A stretch of 64,000 nt of DNA, taken from assembly GCA_030452985.1 (NCBI GenBank), contig JAKDLG010000003.1:1-64000 (forward strand), in the 5' to 3' direction. This document shows, in pieces, positions 19,344 to 28,473 of the stretch. The stretch comes from Humibacillus sp. GTDB lineage: Bacteria; Actinomycetota; Actinomycetes; Actinomycetales; Dermatophilaceae. Position 1 is the first letter of the stretch; each line of letters begins with the position of its first letter. The notes beneath the pieces were generated by a model. That model was not told the origin of the DNA and did not search any database. It worked only from the letters and a program-made list of their open reading frames with translations. Made by a program: the position numbers and the translations under genes.

Positions 19344-21305
19344 GTGTTGCCCCTGCCCGAACCCGACCGCGTCCGGTCGCCTCGATCCGGCTACACCCGG
19401 CTGCACTGGGAGGCCTGCGCCGACCACCTGCTCGCCGGCGCGGCCAAGCACACCTCACCCGCGGGAGCACGAGTTCGCTTCCCCGGCAACGGCCCCGCGG
19501 CTGCAACCGACGAGCTCGAAGGTTTCGCCCGCGCCTTCCTGCTCGGAGCGCTACGGCTCGCGGGAAGCCAGGGCGGGCAACCCGCCGGGCTGGTCGAGCG
19601 CTACCCCCAGGCGCTGGCTGCCGGCACCCGCCCCGGGGACGCCGAGGCCTGGCCCCGTATCGGGCACCACGACCAGGTGCTCGTCGAGGCAACCGCGGTG
19701 GCCCTGGGATTGCACTGGTCTCGGCCCTGGCTGTGGGACCACCTCCCCGACCGCACCCGCGCGCAGCTGGTCGACTGGCTCGCGGGCGCCCGCGCGTCGT
19801 GGTGCGCCGACAACAACCACGTGCTCTTCGGCGCCACCGTGCAGGCCTTTCTCGCCTCGGTCGGGGCCGACCACGACGCCGTTGCCATCGACGGCGCCCT
19901 CAACCGCATCGACGAGTGGTACGTCGGCGACGGCTGGTACAGCGACGGCCCGGGCCGCCGCTTCGACCACTACAACGGCTGGACCTTTCACCTCTATCCG
20001 TTCTTCATCGAGCAGCTGCTCGGTGGCCTGCCGGGCGACGCGGCCGGAACGAACCCCTCGTTCGATGTCTACCGCACCCGGTTGCGCACCTTCCTCGACG
20101 ACTACCAGCATCTCTTCGACGCCACGGGCAGCGCGGTGTTGCAGGGTCGCTCGCTCATCTACCGGTGGGGCATGGCGGCCCCGTTCTGGATGGGTGAGCT
20201 GCAGCGTGTCTCACCGCTGCCGCCCGGTCGCACCCGCCGACTGACCAGCGGGATGCTGCGGGGCTTCGTCGACGCCGGTGAGCTCGACGACGGGGTGCTC
20301 GGCCTCGGCTGGAAGCGACCAGCACCTGACCTGCTTCAGAGCTACAACGCCCCCGGTTCACCGCTGTGGGCGAGCAAGGGGTTTCTCGGGCTTCTGCTCG
20401 CGCAGCGGCATCCGGCCTGGGCCGACGTCGAGGCGCCGCTTCCGCTGGAAAGGCGCGACGTACTGCGACCCATGGGCGGCCCGCGGTGGCTCGCGGTCGG
20501 CCACCGCAACGACGGCATCGTGCGCCTGCTCAACCACGGTTCCGACGGCCACCCGCAGCGGCCTGACCCGCTGTACCGCCGCCTCGCCTACAGCAGCGCC
20601 ACCGTGCCCGTGCACCTCGATGGGCCCGACGGGCTCGATGACAACACGGTGACTGTCGGCAGGCGCGGGGCACCGAGCCGGCACCGGGGACTGCTCGCCG
20701 GGGCCGTGCACCGCGAGGGCGCGGTCAGCCGGTGGCGAATCGACGCGCAGGGTCGTGATGTGGTCGTCGACCTCGCCACCGTCGTCGTCGGGGCCGCCGA
20801 GGTTCGCGTCGCCCGTCTGCGCGGGGTGCTCGACCAGCCGGTGCGCTGCACGGGGTGGGCGGTCTCGGCCAACGTGCCCCTCGCAGCTGCCACCGGCCCC
20901 GGCTGCGCCGGCGCCACCCGCCCCGACGGTCTGGTGTCGGGCCTGGCGTGGGTCACGACAGCGGATGCGGCAGGCGACGACCGGGCCGACCCGCCGTTCC
21001 GGGCCGGCGTCGAGGCTCGGCCCTACCTTCATGCCCTCGGCGACCACGTCGGGCTGCCGTGGCTCGAGACGGATGCCGGGTTCGACGGTGCCGTGCAGCT
21101 CGCCTGGATGGTCCACCTCGGTCACGACTGGGACCCGACGCTCGCCGAGACAGTCGCGGTGGAGTGGTTGGCCGACGGCGTGCTCGTCGTGGTCGACGGC
21201 CACAGCCACCACTGCGGTTGGCTGCGTGACGACGTCTGGCGCGCCGACGCCGCCAACCAGGGGATCTTCCGCGTGGGGTCGAACGCTCTCGGCGGCGGGC
21301 AGTAG
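19344..21305 (+). CDS. DUF2264 domain-containing protein
   Basis: SGYTRLHWEACADHLL..., NNHVLFGATVQAFL, DGWYSDGPGRRFDHYNGWTFHLYPFF. Confidence 0.8.
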   Translation: MLPLPEPDRVRSPRSGYTRLHWEACADHLLAGAAKHTSPAGARVRFPGNGPAAATDELEGFARAFLLGALRLAGSQGGQPAGLVERYPQALAAGTRPGDAEAWPRIGHHDQVLVEATAVALGLHWSRPWLWDHLPDRTRAQLVDWLAGARASWCADNNHVLFGATVQAFLASVGADHDAVAIDGALNRIDEWYVGDGWYSDGPGRRFDHYNGWTFHLYPFFIEQLLGGLPGDAAGTNPSFDVYRTRLRTFLDDYQHLFDATGSAVLQGRSLIYRWGMAAPFWMGELQRVSPLPPGRTRRLTSGMLRGFVDAGELDDGVLGLGWKRPAPDLLQSYNAPGSPLWASKGFLGLLLAQRHPAWADVEAPLPLERRDVLRPMGGPRWLAVGHRNDGIVRLLNHGSDGHPQRPDPLYRRLAYSSATVPVHLDGPDGLDDNTVTVGRRGAPSRHRGLLAGAVHREGAVSRWRIDAQGRDVVVDLATVVVGAAEVRVARLRGVLDQPVRCTGWAVSANVPLAAATGPGCAGATRPDGLVSGLAWVTTADAAGDDRADPPFRAGVEARPYLHALGDHVGLPWLETDAGFDGAVQLAWMVHLGHDWDPTLAETVAVEWLADGVLVVVDGHSHHCGWLRDDVWRADAANQGIFRVGSNALGGGQ

Positions 21306-21317
21306 CCCTACTAGCCC
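21297..21317. terminator. Candidate bidirectional terminator between convergent genes
   Basis: GGGC-AGTAG-cc-CTACT-a-GCCC hairpin. Confidence 0.35.
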
Positions 21318-22123
21318 GTTGCCTCCGCGGCGTCTCTCGAGTCGCCCGCGTGCCCTGCGTCCCGCGGCCGACCCTGCTGCGTCAGCAGGGGTCCGAGCAG
21401 GTTGACGGGCAGCGGGATCACGGCCGTGGTGCTGCTGGCGCTGCTGATCTCGGTCAGGGTCTGCAGGTACCGCAGCTGCAGCGTGGACGGGTTGCGGCCC
21501 ATCACATCGGCTGCATCAGCCAGTCGGGCAGAGGCCTGGAACTCGCCCTCGGCGTTGATGACCTTCGCGCGACGCTCTCGTTCGGCCTCGGCCTGCCGGG
21601 CGATAGCGCGCTTCATGTTGTCGGGCACGTCGACGTCCTTGATCTCGACGATCAAGACCTTGACCCCCCACGGCTCGGTCTGTTGGTCGATGACCTTCTG
21701 CAGGTCTTCGTTGAGACGCTCCCGTTCGGCCAGCAGGGTGTCGAGCTCGGCCTTGCCCAACACGGCCCGCAGCGAGGTCTGCGCGATCTGGCTGGTGGCC
21801 GCGAAGTAGTCCTCCACCTCCACGATCGCCTTGTTGGCGTCGATCACCCGAAAGTAGGCCACGGCCGTCACCCGCACCGGCACGTTGTCGCGCGTGATGA
21901 CGTCCTGGGGCGGAACCTTCAGCGTGATGATGCGCAGGCTGACCCGTTCCATCTTGTCGACGACCGGGATCAGCAGCACCAGGCCCGCATTCTTGAGGTC
22001 GATGAGTCGGCCGAGCCGAAAGACGACACCGCGCTCGTACTCGCGCAGCACGCGAACCGATGAGCTCAGGGCCGCCAACACGATGACGGCGACGACGACA
22101 CCGACGATGGCTGTAATGCCCAT
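21311..22123 (-). CDS. Slipin / SPFH-band 7 membrane protein
   Basis: N-terminal [72 protein letters not shown]. Confidence 0.9.
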   Translation of the reverse strand: MGITAIVGVVVAVIVLAALSSSVRVLREYERGVVFRLGRLIDLKNAGLVLLIPVVDKMERVSLRIITLKVPPQDVITRDNVPVRVTAVAYFRVIDANKAIVEVEDYFAATSQIAQTSLRAVLGKAELDTLLAERERLNEDLQKVIDQQTEPWGVKVLIVEIKDVDVPDNMKRAIARQAEAERERRAKVINAEGEFQASARLADAADVMGRNPSTLQLRYLQTLTEISSASSTTAVIPLPVNLLGPLLTQQGRPRDAGHAGDSRDAAEATG

Positions 22124-22130
22124 ATCGGCG

Positions 22131-22604
22131 TCACTCCCCTCGGGCGTAGAGCGGGCGCACCGACATCGTCAGCCCGTCCAGCGCATCGACGGCGACGGTC
22201 TCACCCGGCACCGGTCGTGAGTCGTGCCAGTCACCGGAGAGCACTGCGCGCCAGAGGGCACCGTCGGCCGTGACCTGACCCTCCTGCTGGTTCCAGGTGC
22301 TCACGGTGGCCACCGTGCCGATCAGGGCGGTCGGGCCCACCCGAGGCGCCTGCTTGCGGGCCTGCACCACCTTGCGCGCCATCAGCATGACGCCGAGCAG
22401 CCCCGCCACGGCAAGCAGCACCGCGACCGGGATCGTGACCACCGGGGGCGCGCCCGAACCCGACATGATCAACCCGATACCTGCAGCGAAGGCCAGCACG
22501 CCTGCCACCCCCAGCACGCCGCCGGTCGAGGCATGCGCCTCGATGACCACGACGGCCAGACCGACCAGCACCACGACCAAACCGAGAACTACCACGACGA
22601 TCAC
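22131..22604 (-). CDS. NfeD-like membrane protein
   Basis: TM segments followed by OB-like [30 protein letters not shown]; partner of slipin gene. Confidence 0.8.
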   Translation of the reverse strand: MIVVVVLGLVVVLVGLAVVVIEAHASTGGVLGVAGVLAFAAGIGLIMSGSGAPPVVTIPVAVLLAVAGLLGVMLMARKVVQARKQAPRVGPTALIGTVATVSTWNQQEGQVTADGALWRAVLSGDWHDSRPVPGETVAVDALDGLTMSVRPLYARGE

Positions 22605-22800
22605 CTCATCCGGCCGGACAAGTCCATCGCGTGGGCCCCGGCACCAGCTGCCGCGAAACGAGGTCAGGAGGTCCGGCTACTCCTCAAGAATACTCCTCGG
22701 CATCGTCGGCCCGTGCGGGCAAGGGCGGGCAGCGGCTGGGTCATGCACCTTCCCACCACCAGCCGGCGGCCCGTATCCGATCCGCCGTCGTCGTGGGGGG

Positions 22801-23265
22801 TCAAGCCTCGTCCCGGTAGAGGTCTGAGTCCACGAACGGAACCACCACCACGGGGATTCGTGAGTACTTGGTGCAATGGTTGCTGGTCGAACCCACCACG
22901 ACACGTTTGAGGGCACCCTTGTGCTCGGTGCCGACGACCAGCAAGCCGGCGTCGGCAGACAGCTCCACCAACGCGTGACCGGGTCGTCCGCGCACGATCC
23001 TTCGCTCGATCGAGGGTGGGTCTTCGACCGCCTGCAAGGCGCGTTCGATCGCTCTGTCCTGCACCGCGGTCGCGGACTTCACCTGAGCGGCGCGCTCCTC
23101 GTCCAACAGGGGGAAGCCGCGAGCCGCGTAGGCGGTGTCCACCTCCCAGGCGGTCACGGCGCGGACCGTGGCGCCACGCACCTTCGCTTCTTCAAGCGCG
23201 AACTGCACCGCCGTCATCGACGACTTCGAGCCGTCCACGCCGACCGTGATGACCTGTCCCTCCAT
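22801..23265 (-). CDS. Universal stress protein family
   Basis: ITVGVDGSKSSMTAVQFALEEAKVRGATVRAVTAWE. Confidence 0.85.
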   Translation of the reverse strand: MEGQVITVGVDGSKSSMTAVQFALEEAKVRGATVRAVTAWEVDTAYAARGFPLLDEERAAQVKSATAVQDRAIERALQAVEDPPSIERRIVRGRPGHALVELSADAGLLVVGTEHKGALKRVVVGSTSNHCTKYSRIPVVVVPFVDSDLYRDEA

Positions 23266-23569
23266 CACATACCTCCCTCTCGTGTACCTCAACCCTGCCC
23301 ACCGTGGCAGGTCGCGTACAGGGTCTTTCGGCCTTCGGATAGCTGCTTTTTTCCTCCATGGTGGGCCTGATTACGTGGAAGCTCTATGTCACGGTTCTGC
23401 TGGGCTCATCGCGTACCTGGGAGTGTCCCCGAGTAGTCCACGGTGCTGACCGCCTCACGACATCTGGATGTCATCGTGCTGTCGACCTGCCTCAACGACG
23501 GTTGTCGCGAACGCAGCCGCACCTGCGGCGGCCGGGTCAGCCGGCGCGCCTGACTGCTACGTTGCTGGC

Positions 23570-24223
23570 GTGCTGGGAGCGTTGGTCCTCATCGTCCCGC
23601 TGGCGGTGGCGGGGGCCGTCAGCCCGGTCATGCTGACCGAGCAGACCCTGCTCCTTGCCCGTCGCGACGGCCGCCGCACCGGAACGCTCTACGCCGCGGG
23701 TGTCGTCATCACCCTGCTCGTGCTGGTGGTGGCGATGGTCGTGCTGGGTCGTGCCTTCCGGCTCCCGACCGAGCCGCGGCTCAGCGAGTCGCTCGACCTC
23801 GTCGTCGGCTCGGTGCTGCTCGGGCTCGCGGCTCTCGTGCTCGCGCTGGGCCGCCGCCGCCAGGTGCCGTCGACCGTCAGACGCACCCACCCGAGGGTGG
23901 CCCAGGCAGCCCTGCCGTTCGGCGTCTTCTCCATGGCCACGAACGTCACGACTCTCGCGTTGATGGTGCCGGCGGCCAAGGTGATCTCGAGCGCCGCTGT
24001 CGGCTTTCTCGGTCGTGCGGTGCTGGTCGCGGTGTTGGTGAGCATCGCGGCAGTACCCGCCTGGGGCCCGGTGGTGCTCACGATGGTCGCACCCGACGTA
24101 GGCGAGCGAGCCCTCGATGCCCTGCACCACCTCATCACCCGCTGGGGCCGGATGGTGCTCGTGCTGGCCAGCGCCGGTGCCGGGCTCTTCTTCGTCACCC
24201 GCGCTGTCCGGTTGTTGGGCTGA
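23570..24223 (+). CDS. GAP (Sap, sulfolipid-1-addressing)-family membrane protein
   Basis: Multi-TM VLIVPLAVAGAVSPVMLTEQTLLLARRDGRRTGTLYAAGV; GTG start. Confidence 0.6.
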   Translation: MLGALVLIVPLAVAGAVSPVMLTEQTLLLARRDGRRTGTLYAAGVVITLLVLVVAMVVLGRAFRLPTEPRLSESLDLVVGSVLLGLAALVLALGRRRQVPSTVRRTHPRVAQAALPFGVFSMATNVTTLALMVPAAKVISSAAVGFLGRAVLVAVLVSIAAVPAWGPVVLTMVAPDVGERALDALHHLITRWGRMVLVLASAGAGLFFVTRAVRLLG

Positions 24224-24254
24224 TCGCTCTTCGGTCGAGAGTGTCGACTCGTTT

Positions 24255-24268
24255 GGCAAGCGCTTACC
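24255..24268 (+). promoter_or_regulatory. LacI-type operator candidate
   Basis: GGCAAGCGCTTACC near-perfect palindrome 40 bp upstream of sugar isomerase start. Confidence 0.6.
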
Positions 24269-24307
24269 ATGGGGGCACCACGAACGACTCGGAACGGAAG
24301 TGTGTCG

Positions 24308-25114
24308 ATGCTGCTTGCCCTGTCCACCCTCGGCTGCCCGGAACTGTCGCTCGCTGAAGCCGCCGCTCTCGCTGGTGGTCAGGGGTACTCGGGGCTCGAG
24401 CTGCGTTCCGGGCCCGACGCCACGGTCAGCACCTCGGCACCGGGTGCTGACCGGCGCCGCTGGCGCCGTGCCCTCGACGACGCCGGCGTGCAGGCTCTCT
24501 CGATCGCCTCCTACGTGAAGCTGTGCAACGTCGCGATCGACGACGACGCGGTGGTCGAGGCGGGACGGGCCGAGGTGCGCCTGGCCCACGACCTCGGGGC
24601 GCCCTGGGTGCGCGTGTTTCCCGGCGGCACGCGAGGGGTGCCGGCGACCGCCGCCGTCGAGCAGCGCGCCGCCCGGCGGCTGGCCGCGATCGTCGCGGCC
24701 AGTGAGGGTCTCGGCGTGCAGGTGGCCCTCGAGACCCACGACAGCCACCCCACCGCCGTCGATGTGCTGCGGCTGCTGGCCGCAGACGGTTGTGAGCAGG
24801 TCAGCGTCATCTGGGATGCGCTACACACCTGGCTGGGCCGGGAGGGCCCCGATGACACCGCGCGGTTGCTCGAGGGCCGGCTTGCCTACCTTCAGGTCAA
24901 GGACGTCGCTTCGTCCGACGACCTGGCCCCCCTCCCCCTCGGCGAAGGGGTGCTGCCGCTGTACCAGTGCCTCGCGCTGGTGCGGGACCGGAACCTGACC
25001 GACTGGGTGTCGTGGGAGTACGAGCGGGCCTGGCACCCGGAGGCGCCGTCGCTCACCGAGCTGGGCGAAGCCGGATGCCGCTGGGTGACGAGCGCGCTCA
25101 CGCCCCCTGCGTAG
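24308..25114 (+). CDS. Sugar phosphate isomerase/epimerase (xylose isomerase-like TIM barrel)
   Basis: LSTLGCPELSLAEAAALAGGQGYSGLELR, VQVALETHDSHPTAVDVLRLL, WDALHTW, YLQVKDV. Confidence 0.85.
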   Translation: MLLALSTLGCPELSLAEAAALAGGQGYSGLELRSGPDATVSTSAPGADRRRWRRALDDAGVQALSIASYVKLCNVAIDDDAVVEAGRAEVRLAHDLGAPWVRVFPGGTRGVPATAAVEQRAARRLAAIVAASEGLGVQVALETHDSHPTAVDVLRLLAADGCEQVSVIWDALHTWLGREGPDDTARLLEGRLAYLQVKDVASSDDLAPLPLGEGVLPLYQCLALVRDRNLTDWVSWEYERAWHPEAPSLTELGEAGCRWVTSALTPPA

Positions 25115-25134
25115 CCAGGTACCCGCGACTCCCG

Positions 25135-25182
25135 GGTTCGAGGCATCTGGCCGCGCTCAGGCGCGGTGGACGACCTCGAACC
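25135..25182. terminator. Nested hairpin between convergent genes (candidate bidirectional terminator)
   Basis: Outer GGTTCGAGG/CCTCGAACC and inner CCGCGC-tcag-GCGCGG. Confidence 0.4.
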
Positions 25183-25203
25183 GGGGGCAGGTCGGGGCTT
25201 CGG

Positions 25204-25746
25204 TCAGAGGGTGATCCAGTAGCGGCAGTTGTCGCTGGGCGCGATGTCCAACACCCCACCCTGGCCCTCGATGACGCGGGCCGAGCCCACGTTGTCGGGG
25301 TCACAGGTGATCAGCACCCGGTCGAGGCCCACCTCCCGTGCGCGGTCGAGTGCCAGCCCGAGGGCGCGGGAGGCGTGCCCTCGGCGACGCCGAGAAGGCC
25401 GGATCGAGTAGCCGATGTGGCCGCCCAACGTGCGGAGGAACTCGGTGTCGATCGAGTGCCGCACCGCCATGAAGCCGATCAGGCCGCGCTCGGTTGGATC
25501 ATCTGCGTCCTCTCCGCCCTCGACGATCCAGTAGTAGTCACAGTGCACGTGGCCCTCGGGCAGCGTGCTGGTCGGGTCGGCCTCGGTTCGGCAGATCTCG
25601 AGGAGGGCATCGAAGGTGGCCCGGTCTGCCCCGAAGTGCTCGATCTGCCAGTCGCCAGACCCGTCGCGACGGTCGTCTCCGAACTCGCGAACGCAGTCCG
25701 CCCACGTGTCGAACAGGTCAGCAGCCGGCAGGGCGAGGTCAGTCAT
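25204..25746 (-). CDS. GNAT family N-acetyltransferase
   Basis: GHIGYSIRPSRRRRGHASRALGLALDRAREVGLDRVLITCDPDNVGSARVIE. Confidence 0.85.
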   Translation of the reverse strand: MTDLALPAADLFDTWADCVREFGDDRRDGSGDWQIEHFGADRATFDALLEICRTEADPTSTLPEGHVHCDYYWIVEGGEDADDPTERGLIGFMAVRHSIDTEFLRTLGGHIGYSIRPSRRRRGHASRALGLALDRAREVGLDRVLITCDPDNVGSARVIEGQGGVLDIAPSDNCRYWITL

Positions 25747-25860
25747 CCCCCGATCCAACCAGCGTCTGCACGTGTGCCGATGGCTGACCCTCCACGGCAT
25801 CCGCCATCTTCAGGAAATCGCTTCGTAGCCTGGTGTGCTACGCCTTGCTACGATTAGGTG

Positions 25861-26109
25861 ATGACCAGGACCATCCCCCAGCGCGTGCTCCGCAACGACA
25901 ACGCCAAGGTGATCGACGCGGTGACCGCCGGTGAGACGTTCATCGTGACCAGAGCTGGTGAACCCGTCGCCGAGATCCGGCCGATCCGCTCCGGCCGGCG
26001 GACCTTCATCACCCGTGACGAGGTCGCAACCCTGGCGGCATCCGCTGTGCGCATCGACCGAGACCAGTTTCGTGCTGACCTCGACCAGCTGATCGACCAG
26101 ACGCTGTGA
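25861..26109 (+). CDS. Phd/VapB-like antitoxin
   Basis: 83 aa, RNDNAKVIDAVTAGETFIVTRAGEPVAEIRPI; 4-bp overlap with PIN toxin gene. Confidence 0.8.
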   Translation: MTRTIPQRVLRNDNAKVIDAVTAGETFIVTRAGEPVAEIRPIRSGRRTFITRDEVATLAASAVRIDRDQFRADLDQLIDQTL

Positions 26110-26501
26110 CGTCGGGGCTGCTCGACACGTCGGTCGTCATCGACTGGCACGACCCGTTGGTGGTCGCGGCCCTGCCTGACGAGATGGCCATCTCGGCAAT
26201 CACCGCTGCCGAGCTGGCCGCTGGGCCGCTCCTGGCCACCACGTCGGCCGAACGAGCCCGGCGGCAGGTGCGGTTGCAGGAGGTTGAAGCGAAGTTGGAG
26301 CCGATCCCCTTCGATACCAGCGCGGTTCGCAGCTATGGCCTCGTCGTCGCAGCCATTGTCGGTGAGGGCCGCCACCCGCGAAGCCGACTGGCCGACCTGT
26401 TGATCGCAGCGACCGCCCATGCCAACGGGCTCGACCTCTATACCCGCAACGCCGACGACTTCTCAGGCCTCCACGACCTGGTGCACGTCATCGCCCTCTG
26501 A
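26106..26501 (+). CDS. PIN-domain toxin (VapC-like)
   Basis: GLLDTSVVIDW, AELAAG, RLADLLIAATAHANGLDLYTRNADDF. Confidence 0.85.
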   Translation: MTSGLLDTSVVIDWHDPLVVAALPDEMAISAITAAELAAGPLLATTSAERARRQVRLQEVEAKLEPIPFDTSAVRSYGLVVAAIVGEGRHPRSRLADLLIAATAHANGLDLYTRNADDFSGLHDLVHVIAL

Positions 26502-26577
26502 TCCGAGATCGCCCTCCGAACACCTGGGGTGGCGGCCCGCGTGGGGCCAGCGGTGGCGTAGCCCCTGCGGTGAGCCG

Positions 26578-27177
26578 CTACTCCGACCGATAGGGATGGT
26601 CGCCGAGGCGAAGGATGGCGTCGGCTGCCGCGACCGTGGCGTCATCGACCAGGGGCGGGATCGGCCCGCCGAGGTACGGCCTGACGAGGCCGTACGGAGC
26701 CACCACCGTCGCCATCCGAACGCAGTGAAGGTGGCGCTCGGTGACTCGGCTGTATCTCCGCCTCGTCACGTCGGCCAGGAGAGCGATCACCGTGTCGTTC
26801 ATCGTGGCGACGACGTCGAGAAGCTCGTCAGGGCACTCATCGAGCAGCCGATCCTGACGGAACAACGTGAGACTGGTGGCCTCGTCCTGGTGGGCTCGGC
26901 AGAACTGCGGGATGTGTCGCGCCATGGCGATCAGTGCCTCGTGTGGATCGGGGATGAGGGCCAGGGGGGCGAGACCCGCCTGAAAACGCTCCACGCTGCG
27001 CATCCAGAGGCGCACCATCAAGGCGTCGCGGGAGGAGAAGCGGTGGTAGATCGACCCAACCGGCCCCTGGAGCTGGTGGGCGATGTCGGCGACGCTGACT
27101 CGTGGCCCCTCGTTGACGACGCCGGCGAGCGCCGCGTCGAGGATGTCGTCATGGGTGAACCGAGCGGGACGAGGCAC
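26578..27177 (-). CDS. TetR family regulator
   Basis: DDILDAALAGVVNEGPRVSVADIAHQLQGPVGSIYHRFSSRDALMVRLW; GTG start trimmed. Confidence 0.85.
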   Translation of the reverse strand: MPRPARFTHDDILDAALAGVVNEGPRVSVADIAHQLQGPVGSIYHRFSSRDALMVRLWMRSVERFQAGLAPLALIPDPHEALIAMARHIPQFCRAHQDEATSLTLFRQDRLLDECPDELLDVVATMNDTVIALLADVTRRRYSRVTERHLHCVRMATVVAPYGLVRPYLGGPIPPLVDDATVAAADAILRLGDHPYRSE

Positions 27178-27201
27178 CTGCGCATTGTAGTGAAGCCGAT
27201 C

Positions 27202-27217
27202 TAGAATCCTCATTCTA
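27202..27217. promoter_or_regulatory. TetR operator candidate
   Basis: Perfect inverted repeat TAGAAT-cctc-ATTCTA in divergent intergenic region. Confidence 0.6.
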
Positions 27218-27240
27218 TTATGCGGTACGGTTCGGTGATG

Positions 27241-28443
27241 ATGACGACGCTGGCCGAGGCACTGCCCCGATCTCGATTCTCCGAACGGCACGCGCTCGAC
27301 ATCGAAGCCTCACCTGATCAGGTCTGGTCGGCGCTGACGGCCCTGCGATGGAGCGACCTGCGGCTCACCACCCCCTTGATGCTGTTGCGCGGCATGGGAC
27401 GCACCCCCACGGCGCGCGGGCGGCGGGTGCTGGGCCGAGGGCCGGTCGTTCCGCTGCACCTGCATGCTCCCTGGTACGCCGCGACCGGGGCCATCGGGCG
27501 GCCGTGGCAGCTGCGGCCCGAGCGTGGCCCTTCGGTGACGAACCTGCAGGGCATCGCCGACTTCGCCGAGCCGGGCTGGCTCAAGTACGGGATGGACTTC
27601 GCCCTCGAAGAGCTGCCCTCCGGGGGCACGCGGGTCGCCACCACCACGTTGTGCGAACCGACCGACGAGTCTGCTCTACGCCGGTTCCGCCCCTACTGGC
27701 TGCTGATCCGGCCGTTCAGCGGGCTGATTCGCCGCGATCTGCTGCACACGATCGCGCGCCGAGCCCGGCCCGCGGTTCACAACGACGTGGCCCCCGGCCA
27801 ACGGGTGCTGATCGGCCCGGCCCCTCGCTTCGGCCTGCCGCAGTACCTGTGCACGCCGTTCGCGCTGCCGGTGGAACCGGTGATCACGGTCACGGGTCGG
27901 GCCGGTCGTGCGACAACGCTGACGCGCCAAGACCTGGGCGCCCTGCCCGCGACCACGAAGGCGCTCGACCTGCACTGCGTGATGACGTGGAGCGTCGAGG
28001 GCACCCGGTGGAGCGGGTGGAGTTTCGCCGACCTGTGGTCTCAGCTTCTGGCGCCCCACGCCGACGCGACCACCACCGGCGTGGTCTTCACCGGGCTCGA
28101 CGGCGCCATGGCCAGCATCCCGCTGGCCCTGCTGCTTCGCGACGACGTCATGCTCGCGCACACCCGCGATGGCGAGCCACTCGGCCGCGCCCACGGGGCG
28201 CCGTACCGACTCGTCGTGCCGCAGCTCTACGGCTACAAGAACATCAAGCACGTATGCCGAATCGACCTGGTCGACCACCATGTGTGCAGCCCGCACGAGC
28301 CGTGGATCATGCACCGTCTCGGGCGAGTTGCTCCCGAGGAACGCCACGGGCTCGGCCTGAACCGGCTGGCACGGCTCGCCCACGGCCTGTCCCGACGCCG
28401 AACCCTGCGCAGCTACGGCCTGAGCGACCCTCGCTTCCGCTAA
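27241..28443 (+). CDS. SRPBCC-like N-terminal domain fused to molybdopterin-binding oxidoreductase domain (sulfite oxidase-like)
   Basis: N-term ALDIEASPDQVWSALTALRWSD...; C-term LDLHCVMTWSVEGTRWSGWSFADLW...YKNIKHVCRIDLV, sulfite-oxidase-like Cys and Moco region. Confidence 0.65.
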   Translation: MTTLAEALPRSRFSERHALDIEASPDQVWSALTALRWSDLRLTTPLMLLRGMGRTPTARGRRVLGRGPVVPLHLHAPWYAATGAIGRPWQLRPERGPSVTNLQGIADFAEPGWLKYGMDFALEELPSGGTRVATTTLCEPTDESALRRFRPYWLLIRPFSGLIRRDLLHTIARRARPAVHNDVAPGQRVLIGPAPRFGLPQYLCTPFALPVEPVITVTGRAGRATTLTRQDLGALPATTKALDLHCVMTWSVEGTRWSGWSFADLWSQLLAPHADATTTGVVFTGLDGAMASIPLALLLRDDVMLAHTRDGEPLGRAHGAPYRLVVPQLYGYKNIKHVCRIDLVDHHVCSPHEPWIMHRLGRVAPEERHGLGLNRLARLAHGLSRRRTLRSYGLSDPRFR

Positions 28444-28447
28444 TCGA

Positions 28448-28463
28448 GCGTGCGAACGCACGC
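28448..28463. terminator. Hairpin between convergent genes
   Basis: GCGTGCG-aa-CGCACGC perfect 7-bp arms. Confidence 0.4.
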
Positions 28464-28473
28464 AGCGCACGCC

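Noticed and set aside
23537-24748. 403-aa minus-strand ORF across the GAP-family gene and isomerase start
   Set aside because: His/Gln/Arg-rich shadow ORF spanning two genes and an intergenic region
25125-25150. GGGTTCGAGG resembling a tRNA T-arm
   Set aside because: No acceptor, D-arm or anticodon structure around it; better explained as part of a hairpin
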